DNA of 64,000 bases from Massilia sp. Leaf139 (GTDB lineage Bacteria; Pseudomonadota; Gammaproteobacteria; Burkholderiales; Burkholderiaceae_D). Where the stretch lies: the NCBI RefSeq assembly GCF_001424165.1, contig NZ_LMOJ01000025.1, positions 1 through 64,000 of the forward strand. The letters are read 5' to 3'. Shown piece after piece: positions 38,381 to 46,898 of this stretch (the stretch's first letter is position 1; each line of letters opens with the position of its first letter). The notes beneath the pieces were generated by a model. It made no database searches. It was not told the DNA's origin and saw only the letters and a program-made list of their open reading frames with translations. The translations under genes and the position numbers were made by a program.

Positions 38381-39258
38381 AGGGGCGTGCATTTCCGCTG
38401 CTGACCGCGGTGGCGTCGCTGATCCTGCTGGGCGGCTGCGCCCATCCGCCTTCGGAAACGGCCTCGAATGCCGTGCTGACGCCACAGACGGCCTTCACCA
38501 AGGATTTGCTGCTGTTCCCCAAGCCGAAAGGGAAGATCACGGCGGCCGTCTATGGCTTTCGCGACCAGAGCGGACAATACAAGCAAGCGCCCGAGAGTTC
38601 GTTTTCGACGGCGGTTACCCAGGGCGGTTCCGCCTTGCTGGTCAAGGCCTTGCGCGATTCGGGCTGGTTCGTGCCGGTCGAGCGTGAGAACCTGCAGAAC
38701 CTGCTTACCGAGCGCAAGATCGTGCGCGCGCTCGAGGTGGCGCCGGCCAAGGATGCGCCACCGATTTTCGTCCCGCAATTGGTCGCGGCCTCGATCCTGA
38801 TCGAGGGCGGAGTAATCTCTTTCGAAAGCAATATCCGCACGGGTGGCGCCGGCGCCCGCTTCCTGGGCATCGGGCTGTCCACCCAGTACCGGGTCGACCA
38901 GGTCACGATCAACCTGCGCACTGTCGATATCCGCGGCGGCCAGATCCTGCAAAGCGTCTCGACCACCAAGACGATCTATTCGTACGAGGTCAATCCCAGT
39001 GTGTTCAAGTTCGTGAACTTCAAGGGTTTGTTGGAAATGGAAGCGGGCCTGACGCATAACGAACCGGCGCAAATGTGCGTGCGCGAAGCGATCGAGGCGG
39101 CGGTGGCCCATTTGATCGTCCAGGGCATCGGCGACGGCAGCTGGCAATTGGCGAACGCCGCTGAATTCGATTTGCCGATCATGCAGAAATACGTGCGCGA
39201 AAATGCGAACCAGTCGATGAAGATCAGTACCGCCACCTCGGATAACCGGGTGCGGTGA
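38377..39258 (+). CDS. csgG: Curli secretion channel lipoprotein CsgG
   Basis: 293 residues, GTG start overlapping the csgF stop. The lipobox LLGGC places the lipidated Cys at residue 21. VYGFRDQSGQYK and the later AAVAHLI and YQ-like segments are typical of CsgG, the nonameric outer-membrane channel through which unfolded curlin is exported. Full length for the family. Confidence 0.95.
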   Translation: MKGRAFPLLTAVASLILLGGCAHPPSETASNAVLTPQTAFTKDLLLFPKPKGKITAAVYGFRDQSGQYKQAPESSFSTAVTQGGSALLVKALRDSGWFVPVERENLQNLLTERKIVRALEVAPAKDAPPIFVPQLVAASILIEGGVISFESNIRTGGAGARFLGIGLSTQYRVDQVTINLRTVDIRGGQILQSVSTTKTIYSYEVNPSVFKFVNFKGLLEMEAGLTHNEPAQMCVREAIEAAVAHLIVQGIGDGSWQLANAAEFDLPIMQKYVRENANQSMKISTATSDNRVR

Positions 39259-39280
39259 CATCAGCGAGATCGGTGAAAAA

Positions 39281-39808
39281 ATGAAGACGTTCAGGAGTCA
39301 TCGCGCCGACTGGCTGATAGCGGCATGCGCCATGCTCGGTCTGTGTGGCGGCGTACGCGCGGGCACGCCGGATCTGGCGGCCCCGGAAATCACCTTGGTC
39401 ACGCAAGAGGGAGTCCATCGGGCGATTATTGGCGCGGTCGATCCGTCCGGTGCGCGCGGCGCCTTCGTCCTCAATGCCAGGCCGCCCACGATCGCACAGG
39501 TGACGCAAAGCGGCAATGCGAACGAGGTGAATATCGTGCAGTCGAGCGGGTCGAATACGGTGGGGGTGCGCCAGGAAGGCAATGCCAATTCCGTCAAGGC
39601 GAGCCAGCAAAACCAGTCGAATAGCCTGGAAGTCATCCAGCAGGGAAATGGGAATCACGCGAATTTTACCCAGGCCGGTGGAACGCGTGCGTCGGTGATG
39701 CAAACCGGCGATGCCCATCAGGCCAATATTTACCAGACGTCGGCGTCGCCCAGTATCGTGATCCGGCAAAGCGGCGCCGGAACCCTAGTCCAGACTACCC
39801 AGTATTGA
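39281..39808 (+). CDS. Curlin-repeat protein, CsgB-like minor subunit or nucleator
   Basis: 175 residues. A signal peptide covers about 1-27. From 70 on there are about five curlin repeats with regular Gln-x-Gly-x2-Asn spacing (VTQSGNANEVNIVQSSGSN and onward). The short repeat array and position before the larger curlin gene fit the nucleator CsgB. The residues between signal and repeats (30-65) are not curlin-like and may anchor it to CsgF or the outer membrane. ATG at 39281, 22 bases after csgG. Confidence 0.8.
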   Translation: MKTFRSHRADWLIAACAMLGLCGGVRAGTPDLAAPEITLVTQEGVHRAIIGAVDPSGARGAFVLNARPPTIAQVTQSGNANEVNIVQSSGSNTVGVRQEGNANSVKASQQNQSNSLEVIQQGNGNHANFTQAGGTRASVMQTGDAHQANIYQTSASPSIVIRQSGAGTLVQTTQY

Positions 39809-39862
39809 GGGCCACTGGGAGCGTTTTAACCTATAAAGGCCTTCGTCCAACAGGAGAGTGTC

Positions 39863-40858
39863 ATGAAAAGCAAATTGTCCCTGGTCGCCCTCGCAGTCAG
39901 CCTCGCCTTTTCGTACAATGCAGCCTCCGCCGCGGATCAGTCCGTGGTAACCCAGAGCGGCAGCGGTAACAATACGTCGGTTACCCAGTCCGGCAACGCG
40001 GCTTTGAATATCGGATTCGTCACCGTGACCGAAGCCGGTAATGCGAACAACACGACCGTGGTGCAAACCGGGAATGCCAGCTATTCCACGGCCCGGGTGA
40101 CCGATAACGCCGGCGCCAACAACAACACCTCGTCCATCTCCCAGGGCGGAAACATCGGCGCGAGCGGGAATATCCAGAACTGGGGTTCCCTGAACACTGC
40201 GGGCATTTCGCAAAGCGGCGTCGCCGGTCCCTACGGCGCCTACGCCTCCATCAACCAGAACGGCAGCGTGAACAGCGGCGCGGTCAACCAGAGCGCCGGT
40301 ACCGACCAGTCGGCAACCATCAACCAGAGCCAGTATGGCCAGTTCGGCACCTATAACACGGCGTCGGCTACCCAGACCGGCAACATGCAGACGGCCGCCA
40401 TCGAGCAGGGCCCGGGTTCGTACAACGTCGCCGCGACCAATCAGTCGAACACCAGCAACACCGCGAACGTCACCCAGAGCGGTGCGGCCAACACCTCCTA
40501 TGTGACCCAGGTCGGCACCGGCATCGCCAACCTGGCCGACGTCATCCAGAGCGGCGACAGCAACTACGCGGCGCTTAGCCAGAACGGCAGCAACCTGAGC
40601 GCGTCGCTGACGCAATCGGGCGACGTCAACAACGCCAACGTCAACCAGAGCGGTCTCAACAACAACGCGCTGCTGACCCAGGGCGGCGACCTGAACGTCG
40701 CGAACATCTCGCAGAACGGCGGGGGCGGCCTGAACACGGCGAGCCTGGACCAGTCCGGGATCAACAACCTGGCCAACATCACCCAAAGCGGCCAGAACTT
40801 CGTGAGCACGAATATCCAGTCGGGCAACAACAACGTGCTGAACGTCGTGCAGAACTAA
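39863..40858 (+). CDS. Curlin-repeat protein, CsgA-like major amyloid subunit
   Basis: 331 residues, about twice the length of enterobacterial CsgA. After a 23-residue signal peptide, at least twelve repeats with VxQSGxxNxAxV spacing fill the protein, rich in Asn, Gln, Gly and Ser. Such repeats stack into an amyloid fibre outside the cell. Some repeats are degenerate (for example near the YGAYASINQ segment), which might tune fibre formation. It is the last gene before a strong terminator. No csgD or csgC is present nearby. Confidence 0.88.
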   Translation: MKSKLSLVALAVSLAFSYNAASAADQSVVTQSGSGNNTSVTQSGNAALNIGFVTVTEAGNANNTTVVQTGNASYSTARVTDNAGANNNTSSISQGGNIGASGNIQNWGSLNTAGISQSGVAGPYGAYASINQNGSVNSGAVNQSAGTDQSATINQSQYGQFGTYNTASATQTGNMQTAAIEQGPGSYNVAATNQSNTSNTANVTQSGAANTSYVTQVGTGIANLADVIQSGDSNYAALSQNGSNLSASLTQSGDVNNANVNQSGLNNNALLTQGGDLNVANISQNGGGGLNTASLDQSGINNLANITQSGQNFVSTNIQSGNNNVLNVVQN

Positions 40859-40881
40859 GTTCCGGTCTGGATGGGCAGTAC

Positions 40882-40915
40882 AGCCGGCACGCTTCCTGGC
40901 GTGGCCGGCTTTTTT
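40882..40915 (+). terminator. Rho-independent terminator of the curli operon
   Basis: AGCCGGCACGC (40882-40892), loop TTCCTG, then GCGTGGCCGGCT (40899-40910, one bulged G), followed by a run of T to 40915. It lies 24 bases after the curlin stop and just before the convergent oxidase gene. Confidence 0.85.
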
Positions 40916-40931
40916 GCTATCTGCGCCGCGG

Positions 40932-42320
40932 CTAGGGGCCGGGCCGGATGTTCTGGTTACTCCTGAACAGGTTGTTCGGATCGTAGCGCGTCTTGATTTC
41001 CCGGAGCCGCCCATAGTTCGGGCCATAGGCGTCGGCGATGCGGTCGACTTCGTCCTCGTTCAAGAAATTGATGTAGACGCCGCCGGCCGCGTGGGGCGCC
41101 GCGGCCTGGAAAAATGCGCGCGCCCAGGCCAGGCAGGCGGCGTCCTCGCTCGGGTCTTCCCAGCGCGTGTGCACGTTCATGGCGTACATGGCCGCGCGGT
41201 GCGGATAGGCCGTCTCGTGCGGCGCGTGGCGGTTGGCAGCGCCGCCCAGCAGACCCAAAAAAATCTCGCTTTGCGCGGACGGCAGCCGGCCGGCGTAGTC
41301 GACCACGATGTCGATGGCGGCGTCGCTCAGCGTATTAAAATTGTGCGACTTCCAGTAATTGCGCGCCGGCGGCACCAGCAAGGGATCGAAGGCCTGCTGC
41401 CAGGCGCTGTAGGGCACCGCGCCCACGTGTTCGCCCACTGGCGTGCCGAAGCCGCGCACGGTGGCGATCTCCTGCGCCACCGCTTCGGGCGGCGCGGGCG
41501 AGAAGAAGGCGAGCGCCACGATCCCCGTGCCGTGCACCGCTTCGGGCAGGAAGGGCAGCGGCGGCGCGCCGCGCAGCACGGCCCAGACCGACACGTTCTC
41601 GTCCAGCGCCTCCACGTAGTCGCGGTAGTTGCGCAGCAGCGTGCGCGCCTGCTCGAAGGGGAAGACGATCAGGCCGGCGGTCACCAGCGGGCCGACCGGG
41701 TGCAGGGCGAACTCGAAGCCGGTGACGACGCCGAAATTGCCGCCGCCGCCACGCAGCGCCCAGAACAGGTCGGCATGGCTGCCGGCGTCCACGTGCAGGC
41801 GCTCGCCGGCGGCGATGACGACGTCGGCCGCGACCAGGTTGTCGACCGCCAGCCCGTATTTGCGCGTGAGCCAGCCGAAGCCGCCGCCCAGGGTCAGGCC
41901 GCCGACGCCGGTGGTCGAATTGATGCCGAGCGGGGTCGCCAGTCCATAGGCCTGCGCCTCGTGGTCGAGGTCGCGCAGCAGGGCGCCGCCTTCGACCCAG
42001 GCCCGCTTCGCCTGCGGATCGACCCGCACCGCGCGCATCGCGGAAAGGTCGATCACCAGCCCGTCGTTCACCAGGGCGCTGCCGGCGATGTTGTGGCCGC
42101 CGCCGCGCACCGCCAGCGGCAAGCCGCGTTCGCGGGCGAAGTCGAGCGCGGTATGCACGTCGGCAGCGCCGGCGCAGCGCACGATCATGGCCGGGCGCTT
42201 GTCGATCATCGCATTCCAGATCGTGCGCGCCTCGTCGTACTGCGGCTCGCCCGGCAGCAGCACGCTGCCGCGCAGCCGGCCCTGCAATTGCTCCTTGTCG
42301 CTCCTTTCGACGGTGTCCAT
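40932..42320 (-). CDS. FAD-linked oxidase (berberine-bridge-enzyme-like)
   Basis: 462 residues from the ATG at 42320. The FAD_binding_4 region has RGGGHNIAGSAL and TTGVGGLTLGGGFGWL. The C-terminal BBE motif is visible as YGPNYGRLREIKTRYDPNNLFR. These flavoenzymes oxidise sugars or alcohols, often through a covalent flavin; the His in GGGHN is the usual 6-alpha-attachment, but the second, Cys, anchor is not visible. It is divergent from the orphan gene at 42489. A link to the polysaccharide is possible but not shown. Confidence 0.88.
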   Translation of the reverse strand: MDTVERSDKEQLQGRLRGSVLLPGEPQYDEARTIWNAMIDKRPAMIVRCAGAADVHTALDFARERGLPLAVRGGGHNIAGSALVNDGLVIDLSAMRAVRVDPQAKRAWVEGGALLRDLDHEAQAYGLATPLGINSTTGVGGLTLGGGFGWLTRKYGLAVDNLVAADVVIAAGERLHVDAGSHADLFWALRGGGGNFGVVTGFEFALHPVGPLVTAGLIVFPFEQARTLLRNYRDYVEALDENVSVWAVLRGAPPLPFLPEAVHGTGIVALAFFSPAPPEAVAQEIATVRGFGTPVGEHVGAVPYSAWQQAFDPLLVPPARNYWKSHNFNTLSDAAIDIVVDYAGRLPSAQSEIFLGLLGGAANRHAPHETAYPHRAAMYAMNVHTRWEDPSEDAACLAWARAFFQAAAPHAAGGVYINFLNEDEVDRIADAYGPNYGRLREIKTRYDPNNLFRSNQNIRPGP

Positions 42321-42488
42321 CACGCACCTCGCATTGGCTCGTTGACGAACCTTCAGGATAGGGAAGCGAGGGCGATATGCAAGCGGGGCCGGCTGAGAAG
42401 GACGCCACCCGGATATCATGTAATATTGCAATTTCGCAAATCTGCGCATGCCGTTTCGGCCTGCTGCCATTACCTTTTGGAGGCACCC

Positions 42489-43403
42489 ATGGATCTCGAC
42501 CCGGTCGTATCGTCTGCCAGAACCCTGCTGGAGCGCCTCACGGGGCGCCTTCCCGGCCCGGCCAGAACGGCGATCCCCGACTTCGTGCGCGCGGCCCAGG
42601 AACTCGGCCCGCTGGACGACTACAAGCATTTTTCGGACACGGCGCGCCGTCTGATCCCGCAAGGCGAGCTGGCCGATGGCGGCCAGGCCTCGGAAGTGTT
42701 CTTGAAAGCGGCCATCCTGCACGGCATGCTCGAAACGCTGACCACGGGACGATTCGAGCGCCTGCCGGCGCGCGTGCAGATCCAGCAGCTCAGGCAGCTG
42801 CAACGGATGCTGGCCGACGGCGAGGCGACGGCGGACTGGCTGCGCGTCGACCACGACCTGTTCCACAAGGAATTCGGCATCGCCACCCTGCGCCTGTACG
42901 TGGCCGGCGCCCAGCTGATCGATGCGCGTTGCGGGATTCCCCGTTCGATCGTGGCCAGGGGCGGCATCGGCCAGGTGCCGAAGAACCTGGCGGCCATCCT
43001 GCGCCTGGGGGGCTTCCGGAATTACTTCCAGATCCATACCCACAAATTCATGCTCGACACCTTCAACGAGGAAGGCTGGGAGGAGTGCTACCGTTGCTGC
43101 GCCGAGCTGTATGCGCTGCATCCGGAAGTGCTGGGCATGTATGGCAGCAGCTGGTTCTACGATCCGGTGCTGGACGAGGTCAGCCCACGCTTGTCCTACC
43201 TGCGGGCGACGCCGATGGCGGGCGGCGCCGAACTATTCTTCGTCGAAGAGGGCGGTTCCGCCAAAAACAATTCCCTGTCGACGTCGCCGACCCGGCGCAA
43301 GCTGTATGAAGAAGGAAAATACATCCCCAAGAGCTATATGCTGGCCTGGGGCAAGACGAAGCAGATCGCCTGGGCGAAGGAACACGCCGGTTCGGTGTCC
43401 TAG
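42489..43403 (+). CDS. Uncharacterised protein in the polysaccharide locus
   Basis: 304 residues with no signal peptide or membrane helix. I recognise no family. The C-terminal half looks the most conserved: MYGSSWFYDPVLDEVSPRLSYLR, an EEGGSAKNNSL stretch and TSPTRRKLYEEGKYIPKSY. TTTTGGAGG precedes the ATG at 42489. It is convergent with the deacetylase gene that follows. Position suggests a polysaccharide role, but nothing in the sequence proves it. Confidence 0.65.
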   Translation: MDLDPVVSSARTLLERLTGRLPGPARTAIPDFVRAAQELGPLDDYKHFSDTARRLIPQGELADGGQASEVFLKAAILHGMLETLTTGRFERLPARVQIQQLRQLQRMLADGEATADWLRVDHDLFHKEFGIATLRLYVAGAQLIDARCGIPRSIVARGGIGQVPKNLAAILRLGGFRNYFQIHTHKFMLDTFNEEGWEECYRCCAELYALHPEVLGMYGSSWFYDPVLDEVSPRLSYLRATPMAGGAELFFVEEGGSAKNNSLSTSPTRRKLYEEGKYIPKSYMLAWGKTKQIAWAKEHAGSVS

Positions 43404-43407
43404 CGCC

Positions 43408-43455
43408 GCCTGAGGACAGGCCCGCGCCAGCGCCCGGCCCGCCGCTGCCTCAGGC
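43408..43455. terminator. Hairpin spanning the stop of a convergent gene pair
   Basis: GCCTGAGG (43408-43415) pairs with CCTCAGGC (43448-43455). The second arm contains the stop codon of the deacetylase gene (43450-43452). The arms match those of the hairpin at 25574-25611, which suggests a reused bidirectional element. Confidence 0.4.
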
Positions 43456-44532
43456 CATGCCGGGCTGCAGGGCGCGGCGCGGCTGGCGAATAAAGCGGAT
43501 CGCGTTGCGCATCAATTCCGAAAAGCCGCTCATCTCCGCTTCAAATTCGAGCGGATGCACGTCTTCGCCATCGAGGAAGCGCGGCAGGTAATGGTGGCGG
43601 TTGCCGCCGATGTCGCCGATCAGGCCGGGAATGCAGGTGGTGGCCGAACGCAGTCCCAGTGCGCCCAGCGTGGCGGTCGCTTCCGGGCCGAAGGAGCCGC
43701 TCGGATAGCAGTAATGGCGCGGCTGCTGCAGGCCCATGCCGACAATCGCCTCCTCGCACTGGCGCAGATCGTCGGCGAACACGGCCGGCTGGCCCTTGGG
43801 ATACTCGTGGACGTGGCCGTGCGATTCGATGCTGCAGCCCTGCTGGGGCAGGGCGCGCAACTCCTGCTCGGTCACGTAATCGAAGCGGCGGCTGGCGAGA
43901 TCGAGCGCCGCGGCCGGCACGCCCAGGCTTTCGGCGAAGCGCAGCAGTGCCGCGCAGACCTGTTCGCGCCCGTGCGCCGACGCCTGGATCGCCGCCACCA
44001 CGCCATTCGCCAGGCGATTGCGCTCGCCGGGCTGGCGCAGGTCGTAGTCGCCGTCGGCGGCGCCCCATCCCTGCAGGGTCAGCGCCCGCCCGCCCGCCTT
44101 CCATATGGTGTAGCGCACCGTCACGTTCAGGATCGGCCAGCCTTCCAGGAAATTCTTGGTGCTGAGGTAGAGCGTCGACGGAATCTGCAGCGCCGACAGC
44201 ACCGGCACCAGTTCGCTGGCGGTCGAATACCAGCCGTCGTCGAAGGTGACCACGGTGCGTAGGGGCGCCTTGGCGCCCGGCGCGGCTTGCTGGCTGACGC
44301 CGTCGTCGAGGGTGACGAAGCGAAAGCCGCGGCTTTGCATCCATTGCATGCGCGTGTGCAGCGTCTTCGCCGAGCAGAACAGTTTCGGATTGAAACCGTC
44401 TTCGTCGCCGATGACCCCGCCGTGGTAGCACAGGATGCGCAGCTGGGACCGGGTCAGGTAGCGCGACAGCTTGAACAAGCCGAGGGTACGGGCGCTGAAC
44501 AGGACGAGGATCTTCGGACGGAGTGTGGTCAT
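43450..44532 (-). CDS. Polysaccharide deacetylase family protein (NodB fold)
   Basis: 360 residues from the ATG at 44532. VVTFDDGWYS carries the NodB Asp-Asp motif and SHGHVHEY the metal-binding histidines, so both zinc motifs are present. Such enzymes remove N- or O-acetyl groups from glycans. There is an ILCYHG motif near residue 35 but no clear signal peptide. It is divergent from the deacetylase at 44921 over a 388-base region. It probably trims the exopolysaccharide or its precursor. Confidence 0.83.
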   Translation of the reverse strand: MTTLRPKILVLFSARTLGLFKLSRYLTRSQLRILCYHGGVIGDEDGFNPKLFCSAKTLHTRMQWMQSRGFRFVTLDDGVSQQAAPGAKAPLRTVVTFDDGWYSTASELVPVLSALQIPSTLYLSTKNFLEGWPILNVTVRYTIWKAGGRALTLQGWGAADGDYDLRQPGERNRLANGVVAAIQASAHGREQVCAALLRFAESLGVPAAALDLASRRFDYVTEQELRALPQQGCSIESHGHVHEYPKGQPAVFADDLRQCEEAIVGMGLQQPRHYCYPSGSFGPEATATLGALGLRSATTCIPGLIGDIGGNRHHYLPRFLDGEDVHPLEFEAEMSGFSELMRNAIRFIRQPRRALQPGMA

Positions 44533-44920
44533 GGAAGTAGGCACAGCGAAAGGCCGCGGGTTGATCGATGGCTGCCTTGGTCGGGTCATCGCCTTGGCAG
44601 GGGCCAAATGTGACAATCTGACAAAACAGGCATAAACCCTGAATGTTACCGTGCCGGCGCTGCCCCCACCAGTTATTTTGCTGGACGTGCAAGCCCCTGT
44701 GCCGGCAAGACGCCGTGCACACGGCAACAGCGCAGGTGTAAAGCGCTATTGGCGAAAAATTATTATGATAAACTACCCGTAGGTAATATTTAGCCTATCC
44801 ACAAGGCCAATTCCAACCCTTCCACGCCTCGAACTCGCTGCGCCAACCGGCTTGTCCGATGACTGAAGCACGTGCCTCCGAGATCGGGCACAGCCAGGCA
44901 CAATCGCATCAACTGAACCC
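44533..44920. promoter_or_regulatory. Divergent intergenic region between two deacetylase genes
   Basis: 388 bases with no gene. The middle is AT-rich (AAAATTATTATGATAAA near 44756-44772) and should hold both promoters. I could not assign a -35/-10 pair or a sigma-54 site with confidence. Confidence 0.4.
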
Positions 44921-45979
44921 ATGAGCACAGCACCAGTCCGTACCCGTGTCTGCATTACGATCGATACCGAATTCAGCATTGGCGGCGCTTTTTCCGACAA
45001 GGCAAAGCAGCCAGTCGCCGAACCGCTGGTGTGGTGCAATGTCGACGGTCGTTCGCAGGGGCTGGGCTTCATGCTCGACACCTTCCGCCAGTACGCCATC
45101 CAGGCGACCTTCTTCGTCGAGACCCAGCAGCGCCACCATTTCAAGCACGACCCGATGGGGCCGATCGCGCGGCAGATCCATGCCGAGGGCCACGAGGTGC
45201 AACTGCATGCCCATCCCTGCTGGACGGTGTTCCAGCATGCCGACTGGTGGACGATCGCCCAGGGCCAGAAGGAACGTGACGATATCGGCAAGCGCAGCGT
45301 CGACGAAGTGGTGAGCCTGCTGAAGCAGGGGATCGAGACCTTCAAGGAGTGGCAGCTGCCGCCCCCGCTGGCTTTCCGCAGCGGCAACCTGAATTACAGC
45401 GACAACGTGTACCGCGCGCTGGCGCAAAGCGGCATTCCATACAGCTCGAACATCGGCGTGGCGATCCACGACAACGGCGACCCGAACTACAAACTGTACA
45501 GCGGCCGGCACCAGCGCCATGGCGTGGACGAATTCCCGGTGCTGTCGTTCTCGGATTGGAAGATCGGCCGCAAGCAGCACATCAAGTCACTGACCATCGC
45601 CGGCTCGAGCTTCGCCGAGACCCGGTATCTGCTCGAGAAGGCCCGCAGCGAAGGCATTCCGCTGGTGGTGCTGTTGACCCATCCGTTCGAATTCGTGCAG
45701 AACCGCGACCTCGCCTTCCAGCAGACGCGGCGCAACGCGCTGACGCAAGCGCGCCTGCGCAAGCTGTGCGAGTACCTGCACCAGCACCGCGACCGTTTCG
45801 ATGCCTGCGGTCTCGCGGCGGCGGCGGCCAGTCTGCCGGCAGCGACGCCGCCCACGAATGCCCTCCTGAAAGGCACGCTGTGGCACGCCGTGCCGCGCAT
45901 GGCGGCCCAGGTCGCGAACGACCGCCTGGGCCGCTGGGTGCTGGCGCGCAAACACGGCGCCTTCAAGAAGCCGGTCTGA
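44921..45979 (+). CDS. Polysaccharide deacetylase-like protein
   Basis: 352 residues. VCITIDTEFSIGG replaces the usual TFDDG with a TIDTE metal motif, and QLHAHPCW supplies the histidines. RSGNLN and LTHPFEF are further conserved blocks. This style is known in the WalW/glycan deacetylase subgroup. No signal peptide, so it is cytosolic or periplasmic by another route. It is divergent from the deacetylase at 43450 and followed by the convergent hydrolase operon. Target probably a lipid-linked or free glycan. Confidence 0.78.
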   Translation: MSTAPVRTRVCITIDTEFSIGGAFSDKAKQPVAEPLVWCNVDGRSQGLGFMLDTFRQYAIQATFFVETQQRHHFKHDPMGPIARQIHAEGHEVQLHAHPCWTVFQHADWWTIAQGQKERDDIGKRSVDEVVSLLKQGIETFKEWQLPPPLAFRSGNLNYSDNVYRALAQSGIPYSSNIGVAIHDNGDPNYKLYSGRHQRHGVDEFPVLSFSDWKIGRKQHIKSLTIAGSSFAETRYLLEKARSEGIPLVVLLTHPFEFVQNRDLAFQQTRRNALTQARLRKLCEYLHQHRDRFDACGLAAAAASLPAATPPTNALLKGTLWHAVPRMAAQVANDRLGRWVLARKHGAFKKPV

Positions 45980-46028
45980 AGAACCGGACAGGGTGTCTCA
46001 GAACGCGGAGCGCCGGTGCGTCATGTCC

Positions 46029-46898
46029 TCACCAGGAGCGCAGCCAGTCGCGCGTCCAGCTCGATACCTGATCCTGCCAGGAGCGGCGCGAAAACGTGTG
46101 ATCCGCCTTGTCGATCTGGCGCCGCGTGAAACGCGCAGCGCCGAGCAGCTGCTGCCAGGCGCCCGGGCGGCTGGCGAGGTCGGCGAATTCCTGCGCCGTC
46201 AGGTCGGCGCCGCTGAGCACGACGAGGACGCGCCCGCTGAAGCGGGTCAGCGCGCCCTGCATGCGTTCGGGCAGCGGCGCGGCCTCGCTGCACGCCGTGT
46301 CTCCCTCCGCTTTCGAACCGAAGGCCTTGCCCACGTTGTCCCACAGCGAGCGCACCGAGCCCTTCACGTCGAACTGGCCGCTGCCCACCTTCTTCCACAG
46401 GGCCGCGTCGAACAGGCGCTCCTTGTAGTAATGCTTGATGGTGGCGCGCGCCGCTCCTTCCTCGGTGCGCACCCAGGGGTTGAGCAGCACCAGTCCGCTC
46501 ACGCGGGCATCCTGCGGCGCATACATGGCCGCCGCCGAGGCGCCGTCGCACAGGCCCCACAGCACCACTTCCTGCAAACCCGGCACTTCTGCGCAGAAGC
46601 GGTCGATCGCGGCGCGCAGGTCGTCGTCGACGTTCTCGAAGGTTTGCAGCTCTCCCTCGCTGTCGCCCATGCCGCGGTAATCGAAGCGCATGGCCGGGAT
46701 GCCGGCGGCAGCCAGGTCGCGCGCCAGCAGGGTGAACTGGCGGTGGCTGCCGGCGCGGTATTGCGGGCCGCCGACGACGATCAATACGCCGCGCGGCTGG
46801 GGTTTGATGGCGGCCGGCGGCAGGCTCAGGATGCCGTACAGCCAGGCGCCGCGGCAGGGAAAGGCGAGGGCGCGCTCTTGTTCGCGTTCGTCACGCAT
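46029..46898 (-). CDS. Hydrolase 1, exosortase A system-associated (alpha/beta hydrolase)
   Basis: 289 residues of alpha/beta hydrolase fold. GVLIVVGGPQYRAGSHRQF opens the fold; the nucleophile elbow is VLWGLCDGASA, with Cys in place of Ser (GLCDG), a feature of TIGR03100. A His near the end (KADHTFS) completes the triad. It overlaps hydrolase 2 by 8 bases and is last in the leftward operon with ACP, acyltransferase and aminotransferase. The pathway product is unknown. Confidence 0.9.
   Translation of the reverse strand: MRDEREQERALAFPCRGAWLYGILSLPPAAIKPQPRGVLIVVGGPQYRAGSHRQFTLLARDLAAAGIPAMRFDYRGMGDSEGELQTFENVDDDLRAAIDRFCAEVPGLQEVVLWGLCDGASAAAMYAPQDARVSGLVLLNPWVRTEEGAARATIKHYYKERLFDAALWKKVGSGQFDVKGSVRSLWDNVGKAFGSKAEGDTACSEAAPLPERMQGALTRFSGRVLVVLSGADLTAQEFADLASRPGAWQQLLGAARFTRRQIDKADHTFSRRSWQDQVSSWTRDWLRSW

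Noticed and set aside
40914..42488. Long forward frame running into the orphan gene at 42489
   Set aside because: It is the shadow of the leftward FAD oxidase; the ribosome binding site and coding pattern start at 42489.
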